Assembly: GCA_002010215.1 (NCBI GenBank)
Contig: MTMY01000001.1
Span: forward strand, 1-52,401
Origin: Archaeoglobus sp. JdFR-37
GTDB lineage: Archaea; Halobacteriota; Archaeoglobi; Archaeoglobales; Archaeoglobaceae
Direction: 5' to 3'
DNA length: 52,401 nt
Part shown: in pieces, positions 36,418 to 43,238 of the stretch
Position numbering within the stretch: position 1 is the first letter of the stretch
How the letters are laid out: every line of letters begins with the position of its first letter
The notes under the pieces: generated by a model
What the model was told of the DNA's origin: nothing
The model's database searches: none
What the model saw: only the letters and a program-made list of their open reading frames with translations
Position numbers and translations under genes: made by a program

Positions 36418-36680
36418 CAGATATACTTAGTGCATCCCCCCTCCTCATTCTTATTGGGTTGGTGGTGCTATCCTGGTTCACAGGCAGCAAGCTGATCAAG
36501 GTTGTTGCTTTGGCGGTATTTTTTGGGGTTCCACTTATCCAAGGTCAAACAGCTTTGCCTAATAGCTTGGATGTCAGTCAGTTTTTGGATTTCGTGATTA
36601 ATACGGTTAGTTACTGGCTTACTGAGGCTCTGGACAGCTTGATTAATTACATCAAGGCCAAGTTGATTGGGAGCATTTAG
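36414..36680 (+). CDS. Small membrane protein, last gene of virion block
   Basis: 88 residues from a TTG start overlapping the ATPase stop (TTGA), with GGTGGGAGG just upstream. It has two or three hydrophobic segments (about 8-24, 28-46 and a weaker amphipathic helix near 62-85). No family recognised. It ends the structural operon before the repeat cluster at 36698. Confidence 0.65.
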   Translation: MTDILSASPLLILIGLVVLSWFTGSKLIKVVALAVFFGVPLIQGQTALPNSLDVSQFLDFVINTVSYWLTEALDSLINYIKAKLIGSI

Positions 36681-36697
36681 ATCCTGTTCTCCAGGTT

Positions 36698-36784
36698 TGT
36701 GTCCACACTCCTGCAGAGCTCCCTGTGTCCACATTACGGTCCTATGCTTGTGTCCACAATCCTAGATCTTTCTCTGTGACCACA
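36698..36784. repeat. Four TGTGNCCACA iterons at about 25.5-bp spacing
   Basis: TGTGTCCACA occurs at 36698, 36724 and 36749, and TGTGACCACA at 36775. Starts are 26, 25 and 26 bp apart. Each unit is an imperfect palindrome (TGTG-NN-CACA). The cluster fills the gap between the structural operon and the next gene. Regular spacing of about two and a half helical turns suggests cooperative protein binding: either a replication-origin iteron set or an operator array. Confidence 0.7.
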
Positions 36785-36867
36785 ACCAGCATGATAATTC
36801 CTTACTTTCACTCCACCCAAAACTCCTATTTTCTGATAAACTGAGCCTTTTTTCACCGGTGATGAGT

Positions 36868-37143
36868 ATGAATGTTGAACAGGATTTGATGGATTACAGG
36901 TTTAGAGCCGTTCTGAGGGCTGGTAAGAAGGGTGACCATAGCATAAGTATAGATGCCAGAAAGATTGCTGTGAGAAACAACGTGGACAGGAAGGGCGGAC
37001 TTTACAGGCTGAACCTTGAGCAAATCATGATTGAGTTTGGTGAGGATTTGGCGATGGAGTTCTGGGAAGTTTTGATGTATCTGTTACCGGAGATGAAGGT
37101 AAAGGAGGCGATTAAGGAGTACGTGGAGAGGATGAGTTTTTGA
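36868..37143 (+). CDS. Unknown 91-residue provirus protein
   Basis: A soluble protein, beta-rich at first (DYRFRAVLRAGKKGDHSISIDARKIAV) with a C-terminal helix (EMKVKEAIKEYVERM). The CCGGTGAT ribosome site favours ATG 36868; ATG 36862 and GTG 36859 are in frame. It starts 84 bp after the iterons and could be under their control. Its last 47 bp resemble 37332-37377. No family recognised. Confidence 0.6.
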   Translation: MNVEQDLMDYRFRAVLRAGKKGDHSISIDARKIAVRNNVDRKGGLYRLNLEQIMIEFGEDLAMEFWEVLMYLLPEMKVKEAIKEYVERMSF

Positions 37144-37189
37144 CAGCTCTGGAGGTAAGGTATTTTATTTTTCAAGAAGATGTGAGATT

Positions 37190-37312
37190 ATGAGTGATGA
37201 GCTGACTGATGAGGAGATTAAGGAAGTGGAGGAGATCATTGAGGCATGCAAGACTGGAAAGATGAAGGTTTATACTATTGAGGAAGCAAAGAAGGAGTTA
37301 GGCCTTGAATGA
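37190..37312 (+). CDS. 40-residue antitoxin-like protein
   Basis: An acidic helical start (ELTDEEIKEVEEIIEACKTGK) and the ending KVYTIEEAKKELGLE resemble small archaeal RelB/VapB-type antitoxins, where the last segment wraps around the toxin. The following frame overlaps by 4 nt (ATGA), the usual antitoxin-toxin junction, and begins like a RelE protein, but that frame is short. Probably an orphaned or decaying toxin-antitoxin pair. Confidence 0.55.
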   Translation: MSDELTDEEIKEVEEIIEACKTGKMKVYTIEEAKKELGLE

Positions 37313-37407
37313 GTTTTGAGGTCAGGCTTTCTGATGTATCTGTTACTGAGGTGAGAGTAAAGGAAGCGATGAAGGAGCTGGATATTGACTGGACTCTACT
37401 GCCATAA
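37309..37407 (+). pseudogene. Truncated RelE-like start fused to a duplicated tail
   Basis: 32 codons. The first nine (MSFEVRLSD) look like the start of a RelE/ParE toxin. From there the sequence switches to a diverged copy of the end of the gene at 36868-37143: 37332-37377 resembles 37073-37119, sharing TGATGTATCTGTTAC and a diverged GTAAAGGA-GCGAT-AAGGAG. This reads as a recombination scar that removed most of a toxin gene. Confidence 0.4.
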
Positions 37408-37467
37408 TGTTAAAAAGGCATTGAGATTGTGAAAGAACCAGAATTTTAACCTCATGGAGTGAACTAA

Positions 37468-37719
37468 ATGATCAGATTTTCAGAACATGCACTGAAAAGA
37501 GCTGAAGAGAGGGGGATAGATTTAAGTCAGGTTGAACTAGTAATCAGGGAACCACTGGAAGTAATTGACGTGAAATTTGGAAGAAAAGCGGTGTTCAGAC
37601 AGCTTGAAGAAAAATATCTCGTTGTAATTTATGAAGAACAAAATGATGAAATAGTTGTAGTTACAACGTTAAAAGTGGATAAGGAGAGGCTGAAAAGATA
37701 TGGTTTCAGTAGAGTTTGA
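37468..37719 (+). CDS. DUF4258 protein, toxin-like
   Basis: 83 residues with the DUF4258 start FSEHALKRAEERGID and the later YLVVIYEEQNDEIVVVTTL strand pair, a RelE/BrnT-like small fold. It is paired with a DUF2283 gene that overlaps its end by 20 nt. Such pairs are frequent in archaea and bacteria and are considered toxin-antitoxin-like, though activity is largely untested. Confidence 0.78.
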   Translation: MIRFSEHALKRAEERGIDLSQVELVIREPLEVIDVKFGRKAVFRQLEEKYLVVIYEEQNDEIVVVTTLKVDKERLKRYGFSRV

Positions 37720-37906
37720 TCCCGAAGTAAATGCGATGTTCATAAGGTTTAAAGACGGAAAGGTGGCAGAATCGGAGCCCTTAGCTGACAATATCATCGT
37801 GGATCTGGATGAGGATGGAGAAGTTGTGGGAATAGAAATTCTCCTGCCAAAGCTCGAAAGGGAGCAAAAGGAGTTTGTTGAAAGGATATTGAAGGCAAAG
37901 GTTTGA
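37700..37906 (+). CDS. DUF2283 protein, antitoxin-like partner
   Basis: 68 residues with the DUF2283 signature: V-E-F-D-P-E-V-N-A-M-F-I-R-F at the start, then ESEPLADNIIVDLDEDGEVVGIEIL. It overlaps the DUF4258 gene and is translated from within it. It is proposed as the neutralising partner of the pair, by analogy. Confidence 0.8.
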   Translation: MVSVEFDPEVNAMFIRFKDGKVAESEPLADNIIVDLDEDGEVVGIEILLPKLEREQKEFVERILKAKV

Positions 37907-38073
37907 AGAATTAATGATTTCCAGTGCTCATTCTTCTGTTTGATTCTTCTGTTTTATTTCTCTCAGCTATTTGAGGAGATCAGGAAGTGAAACGGTTTCC
38001 TCCATGGCTGATAGTTTTAACAAGGAAGAGGTTTAGCATTAGAGTTTTTGGTAGGAAAAGTTACTTCTCAAAC

Positions 38074-38394
38074 TTACCGAGTTAGAATTTCTAAAAGCAA
38101 GGAAAACGTGAGCCCTGTCCAAAGACCATATGTTATAACATAAACAACGTTGTAGATTCTCTGAAGTTTCGGACTCATTCTTTTTTTCCTCCTATAGCTT
38201 TTCAGAAACCAGAGTGAAGCTGAGAAAATTATCACAATGAGTAGATATATCGGGTTTTTGTTTGTGAGAAAATTCATGAAAAGTATAATTTGCCAGAGGG
38301 CTGCATTAGCCCACATGAAGTTTTCTATGTCTCTGCTATTGCGGATTATCCAGTTTTCTGTTCTTTCATACATTTTGTATAGGAAATCGCTCAT
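38074..38394 (-). CDS. Small membrane protein of cargo operon
   Basis: 106 residues. A charged N-terminal helix is followed by TMs near 30-45 and 48-64, a basic loop (KSYRRKKRMSPK) and a third TM near 83-102. It is the last gene of a minus-strand operon and its start overlaps the preceding stop by 4 nt (ATGA). No family recognised. Confidence 0.6.
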   Translation of the reverse strand: MSDFLYKMYERTENWIIRNSRDIENFMWANAALWQIILFMNFLTNKNPIYLLIVIIFSASLWFLKSYRRKKRMSPKLQRIYNVVYVITYGLWTGLTFSLLLEILTR

Positions 38395-38693
38395 CTTAAT
38401 CTCCTCCGGGCGGAATACAGTTTGTAATTCAGGTATTCGATTTCATCTCTTATCGAATTAATTTTTTCGTTTAACATTAGGAGGAAAAGCAGGATGAGGA
38501 GATCAGCCCACATGGCTGGATAAGTTGAGGAGGTTGGCGATACGATTGTAATGCTGATATTGATGTAGGACTTTTTTAACAAGCTATCGACAATGTGCTG
38601 GATGATTGGGATAAGAACTGCGCTTATTATTGCTATTTTCAGGTTTTGTGGTATCTTTTTTATAATCGGTTGTTCCTGGGGTATTTCGTTCAC
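38391..38693 (-). CDS. Small membrane protein of cargo operon
   Basis: 100 residues from a GTG start overlapping the upstream stop (GTGA). TMs lie near 17-36 and 55-72, with a basic C-terminal amphipathic helix (NYKLYSARRRLR). No family recognised. The 4-nt overlaps on both sides show it is co-translated with its neighbours. Confidence 0.6.
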   Translation of the reverse strand: MNEIPQEQPIIKKIPQNLKIAIISAVLIPIIQHIVDSLLKKSYINISITIVSPTSSTYPAMWADLLILLFLLMLNEKINSIRDEIEYLNYKLYSARRRLR

Positions 38694-39199
38694 CCCTCAC
38701 CCCCCATCAATTCCCCACTAACTCTGTCAAGCTCCTTTGAAGGCATCCTTATCCTCAAATGGTGTATCAGAAAGATCGCTGAGGCAATAAAGAAAATAAA
38801 GGGAGAAGACCCTAAGAAAGGTGGAGGATGGTTTATTTGTTTGAGAAGCTGCTCAAATATTACGAAAAAGCCAATCTCAAACAATCCAACTAAGAAGGCG
38901 AAGAAAGAGGTTATTAAAACTGTTTTTCGGAATTTTAAGCTTAACAATCCAAATATTATTGAAAGGAAAAAGCATATCAGTATTATTTGATAGAGAGACT
39001 CCAGGATACCCATTAAATTTGAGGTTTTTTGACCGTAAGAGGGTATTTTTTCTGTGTAGATGAACAGGTCGAAAATATTGTATTCGACATTTCCCATAAT
39101 GGCAGTGGGAAGAACGATTCCTAAGATGAGGAGTAATAAACCTAAGTATGGTAGCAATCTTTTCTTTTTTGGTTTGGTTTCAGGGTTTTTGGCACTCAT
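38690..39199 (-). CDS. Four-TM membrane protein of cargo operon
   Basis: 169 residues. After a basic N-terminus (KNPETKPKKKR) come four TMs, near 17-35, 66-88, 92-116 and 130-147, and a short cytosolic tail. The ATG at 39199 follows GGGTGAGG. No family recognised. Confidence 0.6.
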   Translation of the reverse strand: MSAKNPETKPKKKRLLPYLGLLLLILGIVLPTAIMGNVEYNIFDLFIYTEKIPSYGQKTSNLMGILESLYQIILICFFLSIIFGLLSLKFRKTVLITSFFAFLVGLFEIGFFVIFEQLLKQINHPPPFLGSSPFIFFIASAIFLIHHLRIRMPSKELDRVSGELMGGEG

Positions 39200-39268
39200 C
39201 CTCACCCACCCTTTACGCCCCCAATAACTTGGTTAGGAATAGACATCTCTCACTATTTTTGCCTTAAC

Positions 39269-40201
39269 TTACCAATCACGAACAACCCTCGTAGATTCCA
39301 CTTCTCTCTTTCCACCTTTTGATATCTTCCAAAGTTTATTAGCTGCTCGTGCTGTGGTGATTGCAATCTCTCTCCAATTATCAACAATGTCCGGGCTATC
39401 ATCGGGATGTGCTCTTTTATTTCTTAAGTTACGTAAAAAATCAACAAGACTTTTAATTTCCTGGGTTATTACTCGTTCACTGTTGTCTTTCCATCTCACA
39501 CGATATAATCCTCCAGTAAGATCTGCAAGGCTTTGCTCATGAAGCGGCTCTTGTTTATCTTTTCCTTTTTTTGTTATGGTTACTCCTAAATTTTTTGAAA
39601 TCCGGCGTAATACACCTTCTAAACCTCTTAAAGCGGCAAAAACTCCTTGCTCCTCCATACCCACCGAGAATAAATCACGAGCAACTCTGAAATCCTTTTG
39701 TAAATCTGGAGGTAAGTCTTTGATTTCATCCATCAAGAACCTATTAAATTCCTCCGTCAATTCGTAGAATCCATCTAAAAGTTTTTTCGCCGCCCTCAGA
39801 TATTCTTTTATTTCTCTCTCTATTCGGCGAGTTTGACTGTATCGCTCCCAGTGAAGATGCAAGTCTTTGGCATAAAGAAAATCGTAAGCATAGCGGCTTT
39901 TGGCTAATTCTGGGAAGTAGAGGAATATATACTCAGCAAGCGAGGATATTGTCTCAACAAGGTCTAGAGTCTTGGTTAAAATATCTTTATTCCAACGTTC
40001 ACCCTCTGGTTGGCTACGGACTAACCTTTCCAGTTTCTCTACACTATCGTAAAACTCAAGGAAGTGCTTTGTGAGATTCATCATGTTATTGAACAGACAC
40101 TCTACCATCATTCCATCATAAGGGCCACGGTGGTCAATGAAGTAGGGGTTCACGTAATTTTTGAATTCATCAAACGAGTTCCAGCTTTTACGTTCTGACA
40201 T
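39269..40201 (-). CDS. Soluble helical protein with HEPN-like motif
   Basis: 310 residues, predicted almost all helical. The C-terminal third resembles HEPN or abortive-infection C-terminal domains, with R260-N-K-R-A-H265 in LRNLRNKRAHPDD matching the Rx4-6H catalytic motif of HEPN ribonucleases. It starts 3 nt after the stop of a large membrane protein gene. A membrane-sensor plus HEPN-effector unit would fit a superinfection-exclusion or abortive-infection role, but this is inference. A ribosome-independent RNase function is the family expectation. Confidence 0.6.
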   Translation of the reverse strand: MSERKSWNSFDEFKNYVNPYFIDHRGPYDGMMVECLFNNMMNLTKHFLEFYDSVEKLERLVRSQPEGERWNKDILTKTLDLVETISSLAEYIFLYFPELAKSRYAYDFLYAKDLHLHWERYSQTRRIEREIKEYLRAAKKLLDGFYELTEEFNRFLMDEIKDLPPDLQKDFRVARDLFSVGMEEQGVFAALRGLEGVLRRISKNLGVTITKKGKDKQEPLHEQSLADLTGGLYRVRWKDNSERVITQEIKSLVDFLRNLRNKRAHPDDSPDIVDNWREIAITTARAANKLWKISKGGKREVESTRVVRDW

Positions 40202-40204
40202 CAG

Positions 40205-41167
40205 TTACTCACCCTCCCTTAATTCTCCACAATCATTACTGGGTTTCTTTGGCTCTCTTTCTTCAGGTGTCTCATTGCTTTGTTCTTCGTTTTCGATTAC
40301 TTCGATCCATGAGATTTCATCCCAGGGGACAGAGACGATACCAATACTCTTCAAAAAGATGCTCTGGTCAGTCAGATCCCATAGATTACCACTAATCACC
40401 CCACATGAAGTGCAAATTTTTAATTTAGGAAAAATACCTCTGAAATCATCTATTTTGTCGAGTTCGATTAATCTTTGGACTCCCCTTTTAATACGGGTGC
40501 CTATTATACGATCAAGTATTGTAAAGAAGAACAGAAAGAACAGAATTATTAGAGAGTATGCTGAAAGTTTTGTGGGGTAGATATCTGGAATGATATTTGT
40601 GTTGAACAATATTGACAGTGATATTGCTATATAGAGCAAGTTTCCCCAAAAAATAAAACTGTAAAAGACCAAATTTTTATATATGGGTTCTTTTAATTTT
40701 TTAAAATTCATTGGTTCTATTATAACCAAATAGAAAAAAATAATGAGGATAAAAGTTATAACTAGTGAAGCGGTGAGTGCTATGCTTAGTATCATCGACA
40801 ATTCAATTAGTTTTGATAATTTAAAAATATATAGATTGAGAATTGATGATTCATAATACATCTCGATAGTGGCGACGACTATGGAGAAAAAGAGGCCAAT
40901 GAATATTGGAATGATGACTTTCTTAGGCCTTATTTCGTCATGCACAGATAAATAAAAATTTCTTACACTTCTAGACATTTCAAAAATATTTTTAAAAAAT
41001 AGTATCCTTTTTGTCTTTCGTTTGACTAATTCTCCTTTTTTGAGCTTTAAATCATAAACAAAAGCAATGAAAGTCAAAACTCCGATTATAGGAGATACTG
41101 ATTGATTTAACTCCTGTAATAACTGGGTAAATCCCTGAAATACTTGAACAGCCTCAATTGTTGCCAT
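40205..41167 (-). CDS. Multi-TM membrane protein upstream of HEPN-like gene
   Basis: 320 residues with about six TMs (near 25-40, 85-105, 122-150, 168-188, 192-212). The cytosolic C-terminal domain of about 95 residues contains a CTSCG pair and ends in an acidic tail. Low GC and many Ile/Phe codons set it apart from host genes. It is followed after 3 nt by the HEPN-like gene. No family recognised; a membrane sensor is one idea. Confidence 0.6.
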   Translation of the reverse strand: MATIEAVQVFQGFTQLLQELNQSVSPIIGVLTFIAFVYDLKLKKGELVKRKTKRILFFKNIFEMSRSVRNFYLSVHDEIRPKKVIIPIFIGLFFSIVVATIEMYYESSILNLYIFKLSKLIELSMILSIALTASLVITFILIIFFYLVIIEPMNFKKLKEPIYKNLVFYSFIFWGNLLYIAISLSILFNTNIIPDIYPTKLSAYSLIILFFLFFFTILDRIIGTRIKRGVQRLIELDKIDDFRGIFPKLKICTSCGVISGNLWDLTDQSIFLKSIGIVSVPWDEISWIEVIENEEQSNETPEEREPKKPSNDCGELREGE

Positions 41168-41179
41168 TTAAATAGCCTC

Positions 41180-41356
41180 CTATAATTCTTTGATAATTGA
41201 TAAAAAAATTATAATCATCAATAAAATCCCTATAATCCAAATAAACCAAACGTTAAACCCAGTTATTATAGCAATTTGTGGTAAGACTATGAAGAAGAAT
41301 ACAATTACGAGGAAGATCGCTACTATTGTTTCCATTATAGCTTCTATCAACCCCAT
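41180..41356 (-). CDS. 58-residue two-TM protein
   Basis: A very hydrophobic small protein with TMs near 11-32 and 36-55, starting at an ATG preceded by GGAGGAAG. It stops 12 nt before the large membrane protein. Its ribosome site lies in the end of the upstream 28-codon frame, with 1 nt between them. Too short for homology judgement but well supported by signal spacing. Confidence 0.55.
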   Translation of the reverse strand: MGLIEAIMETIVAIFLVIVFFFIVLPQIAIITGFNVWFIWIIGILLMIIIFLSIIKEL

Positions 41357-41357
41357 C

Positions 41358-41444
41358 TTAATCTTCCTCCATCAATTCCCCAATAAACTTCTCTGGATCT
41401 TTAGGAGGAGCCTGAGAATGATATTCCTCAAACTCCTTTTCCAT
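41358..41444 (-). pseudogene. Remnant duplicate of the wHTH regulator's C-terminus
   Basis: 28 codons. Its protein is a near copy of the end of the regulator at 41858-42199: EKEFEEYHS is shared exactly, then PP-KDPEKFIGELMEED against PKEPDKFINELLEDK. Similarity continues six codons upstream of the ATG (IVQQEE against VVQLLEQ) to a stop, so this is the tail of a lost second copy. It may still be translated as a short peptide. Confidence 0.55.
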
Positions 41445-41470
41445 CTCCTCTTGCTGGACGATTTATCCAC

Positions 41471-41815
41471 CTAAATTGGCTCAGCATCGACTTTGTAGGA
41501 ATAATTCACACCGTATTCCCCGTCAAGAGTTAAAGTAACCTTAGTACTTTCACCCTTCTTAAGGTAGATAACTTCAGAAGCAGAATCTCTTGTTTGCCCA
41601 GTATCGGATATAAGCTGTGCAGAGACTTTAATATTTCCATCTACCCCATTATTTTTGACCCATATCTCAATTGTGTATACTACTCCTTTAGAAAGACTGA
41701 AATCTGGTGTTGCTCTTGATTGTAATATTACTGGATCTGGTTTGTTTGGAGTTGAGCAGCCGCTAAACAATATTGCAATCATAGCAACTGCGATTAACAT
41801 GTAAAATCTTTTCAT
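41471..41815 (-). CDS. Small lipoprotein with CARDB-like domain
   Basis: 114 residues. The signal peptide has the lipobox LFSGC (Cys20), then an Ig-like domain (VYTIEIWVKNNGVDGNIKVS, later YLKKGESTKVTLTL). It is a membrane-anchored surface protein. A TATA-like AATTTAAG lies about 25-30 nt upstream. In a provirus, a surface lipoprotein may change host susceptibility to related viruses; this is only suggested by context. Confidence 0.7.
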   Translation of the reverse strand: MKRFYMLIAVAMIAILFSGCSTPNKPDPVILQSRATPDFSLSKGVVYTIEIWVKNNGVDGNIKVSAQLISDTGQTRDSASEVIYLKKGESTKVTLTLDGEYGVNYSYKVDAEPI

Positions 41816-41857
41816 GGGAATTATTGGTTGAATATCTACTTAAATTTTGCTGTTTAG

Positions 41858-42199
41858 TTATTTATCCTCTAACAGTTCATTGATAAATTTATCAGGCTCT
41901 TTTGGCAAGTGAGAGTGATATTCTTCAAATTCCTTTTCAATCTGCTCAAGTAACTGAACAACTTTTTTACCAAGAGGGGAGAGCTGGTAAGCTTTGGATC
42001 CTGTAGGGGTATCGAATACTAAGTTAATCTGAATAAGACCGAGATTCGAAAGCTCACGAATGCTCAAGCTTAACGTGCTTTGATCTACAATTTTCAGGAG
42101 ATCGCTCCATCTTTTAGGCCCATCTTTAAGGGCAAAAAGTGTCTTGTAGTTTCCAGATTTTGACAGCTTTTTGAGGAGTTCCAAACCATCTTTGTTCAT
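41858..42199 (-). CDS. Winged-HTH regulator, leftward arm of divergent switch
   Basis: 113 residues of HxlR/PadR-like winged-helix type: KTLFALKDGPKRWSDLLKIV, STLSLSIRELSNLGLI recognition helix, and a wing (FDTPTGSKAYQLSPLG), then a dimerisation helix. TATA-like CTTAAATAA lies about 30 nt before the ATG. It is divergent from the ribbon-helix-helix gene at 42341, with the operator array between them. A role in keeping the provirus silent is likely by analogy with phage switches. Confidence 0.75.
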   Translation of the reverse strand: MNKDGLELLKKLSKSGNYKTLFALKDGPKRWSDLLKIVDQSTLSLSIRELSNLGLIQINLVFDTPTGSKAYQLSPLGKKVVQLLEQIEKEFEEYHSHLPKEPDKFINELLEDK

Positions 42200-42303
42200 C
42201 TGGTAACTCTGTTAGCATCCTATTATTTAAGATGGTATTTATGCCCTAGCTTAACCTCTTTGTTATTTTTGAACTTACTTTGTGATTCCACAAACTATAA
42301 ATA

Positions 42304-42329
42304 TTTGGAATTCTCCAAACTACTTTGGA
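42304..42329. promoter_or_regulatory. Alternating TTTGGA/TCCAAA half-sites, 10-bp period
   Basis: Half-sites TTTGGA (42304), TCCAAA (42314) and TTTGGA (42324) alternate in orientation exactly every 10 bp. Each neighbouring pair forms a perfect inverted repeat with a 4-nt centre. They cover the transcription start expected from the TATA at 42294-42302, so bound protein would block the early operon. This periodic layout is typical of ribbon-helix-helix repressors, and the first gene downstream encodes such a fold. Confidence 0.7.
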
Positions 42330-42340
42330 GGTTGACAAAC

Positions 42341-42523
42341 ATGCAGGTGTGGAGTAATGTTCCAGATGAGTGGAAACCCAAGATAGAGAAAGCAATGAAG
42401 GCAATGGGCGTAGAGAACAACGTAAGCCGCTACATCTGGCTTCTCGTCTGGCAGAACCTCAGAGAACTTGGGCTCCTTGGCGTCAAAAACGGTGAATCTG
42501 AGAAAACTGTTCTGGAGGGTTGA
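42341..42523 (+). CDS. Ribbon-helix-helix-like regulator, rightward arm of divergent switch
   Basis: 60 residues: a short strand (MQVWSNVP), helix (DEWKPKIEKAMKAMG), turn (VENNVS) and second helix (RYIWLLVWQNLREL), the Arc/MetJ pattern. GGAGG precedes the ATG at 42341; upstream frame codons lie within the promoter. It probably represses its own operon through the half-sites at 42304-42329. Its end (KTVLEG) provides the ribosome site of the next gene. Confidence 0.65.
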   Translation: MQVWSNVPDEWKPKIEKAMKAMGVENNVSRYIWLLVWQNLRELGLLGVKNGESEKTVLEG

Positions 42524-42525
42524 AA

Positions 42526-42732
42526 ATGGGATTTTTGATTGGACTTCTAGAAAGAAGCTCTTGGTTCGGTTTCGGAATAATGATTGGAGCGATGGCAATG
42601 CAGCATTTCAGCGATTTCACGCTCGTATATTCCTCAGGATTCCTGATATGGGCTGCGATGTTCTTCAGTGCCTTCTACTTGTCGGAGAAGGAGAGGCGAA
42701 AGAGAGCGAATAAGACTATTCTGGAGGGCTAA
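42526..42732 (+). CDS. Small two-TM protein of early operon
   Basis: 68 residues with TMs near 3-27 and 34-52 and a basic tail (EKERRKRAN). It begins 2 nt after the previous stop and uses the GGAGG in that gene's end. Both genes end with nearly the same sequence (AAGACTATTCTGGAGGG here, AAAACTGTTCTGGAGGG before), a reused junction for translational coupling. No family recognised. Confidence 0.6.
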   Translation: MGFLIGLLERSSWFGFGIMIGAMAMQHFSDFTLVYSSGFLIWAAMFFSAFYLSEKERRKRANKTILEG

Positions 42733-42735
42733 GCC

Positions 42736-42837
42736 ATGAACTTCCTCCGAATCCTCTGGCTGGTCTGGACTGGCAAACTGAGATACCCGCCAGTCAGGAG
42801 GTGCTGGGGAAATTACCCTCGGAGGTGCTACCCTTGA
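42736..42837 (+). CDS. 33-residue basic peptide gene
   Basis: Starts 3 nt after the previous stop, using its GGAGGG. Rich in Trp, Arg and Pro with two Cys (RRCWGNYPRRCYP end). It is coupled to the following zinc-finger gene through a TTGA overlap. Unknown function. Confidence 0.45.
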   Translation: MNFLRILWLVWTGKLRYPPVRRCWGNYPRRCYP

Positions 42838-42959
42838 TATCCGTAACCGCTGAGTGCTCCTTTTGCGGTAAGCGACTCTCACAGGATCAGATCATTCTCC
42901 TTGGATGCTGCCCTCTCTGCCAGTCATGCTATGAGAGTTTGAGGAGGGTTAAGCCATGA
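42834..42959 (+). CDS. 41-residue zinc-finger protein
   Basis: TTG start with GGAGGTG eight bases upstream. Cys pairs CSFC near the start and CCPLCQSC near the end form one or two zinc-binding sites in a compact finger. Overlaps on both sides (TTGA before, ATGA after) tie it into the chain. Small zinc-finger proteins are common in archaeal virus early operons. Confidence 0.55.
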   Translation: MISVTAECSFCGKRLSQDQIILLGCCPLCQSCYESLRRVKP

Positions 42960-43114
42960 GGGCTGAGAAGTGCCACGCATTTTCTCAGTTTTCACCTACC
43001 CGCTGCCTTCTGCCAAATCCCAGGATTTGTCGTCATTTCGACATCAGAGAATACCTGTGCTCCCAGCCCTGGCTAAGAGAGCTGAGAGGGGAGGTGGGTG
43101 TGGTTGTTCGTTAG
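42956..43114 (+). CDS. 52-residue Cys/His-rich protein
   Basis: Starts within the preceding stop (ATGA) with GAGGAGGG upstream. Cys and His spaced through the chain (KCHAF, TRCLL, ICRHF, YLCSQ) suggest a metal site. It overlaps the next gene by 17 nt. Unknown function. Confidence 0.5.
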   Translation: MRAEKCHAFSQFSPTRCLLPNPRICRHFDIREYLCSQPWLRELRGEVGVVVR

Positions 43115-43238
43115 CGCCCTTGACCTGCTGATAGAGTCCGGCAGATGTCCATGCCAGGGGGAGCTAGAGAAAACTCCCACAGGCTGGAGATGCACCCGCT
43201 GTAGCTGGGAAATTGTAGAGGTTAGTAGAGATGCCTGA
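43098..43238 (+). CDS. 46-residue zinc-ribbon protein
   Basis: GTG start after GGGGAGGTG. CPC near the middle and CTRC twelve residues later make a zinc ribbon (GRCPCQGELEK then GWRCTRCSWEIVEV), like the finger of transcription factors. It overlaps the following ATG by 8 nt. Probably a nucleic-acid or protein adaptor of the provirus. Confidence 0.55.
   Translation: MWLFVSALDLLIESGRCPCQGELEKTPTGWRCTRCSWEIVEVSRDA

Noticed and set aside
36698-36784. CRISPR array
   Set aside because: Units are only 10 bp with 15-16-bp gaps and four copies; far too short for CRISPR repeats and spacers. No CRISPR or cas genes were seen anywhere in the window.
37987-38085. GTG frame of 32 basic codons after GAGGAG in the provirus
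   Set aside because: It has a plausible ribosome site but runs into the end of the convergent membrane-protein gene and resembles nothing; more likely chance.
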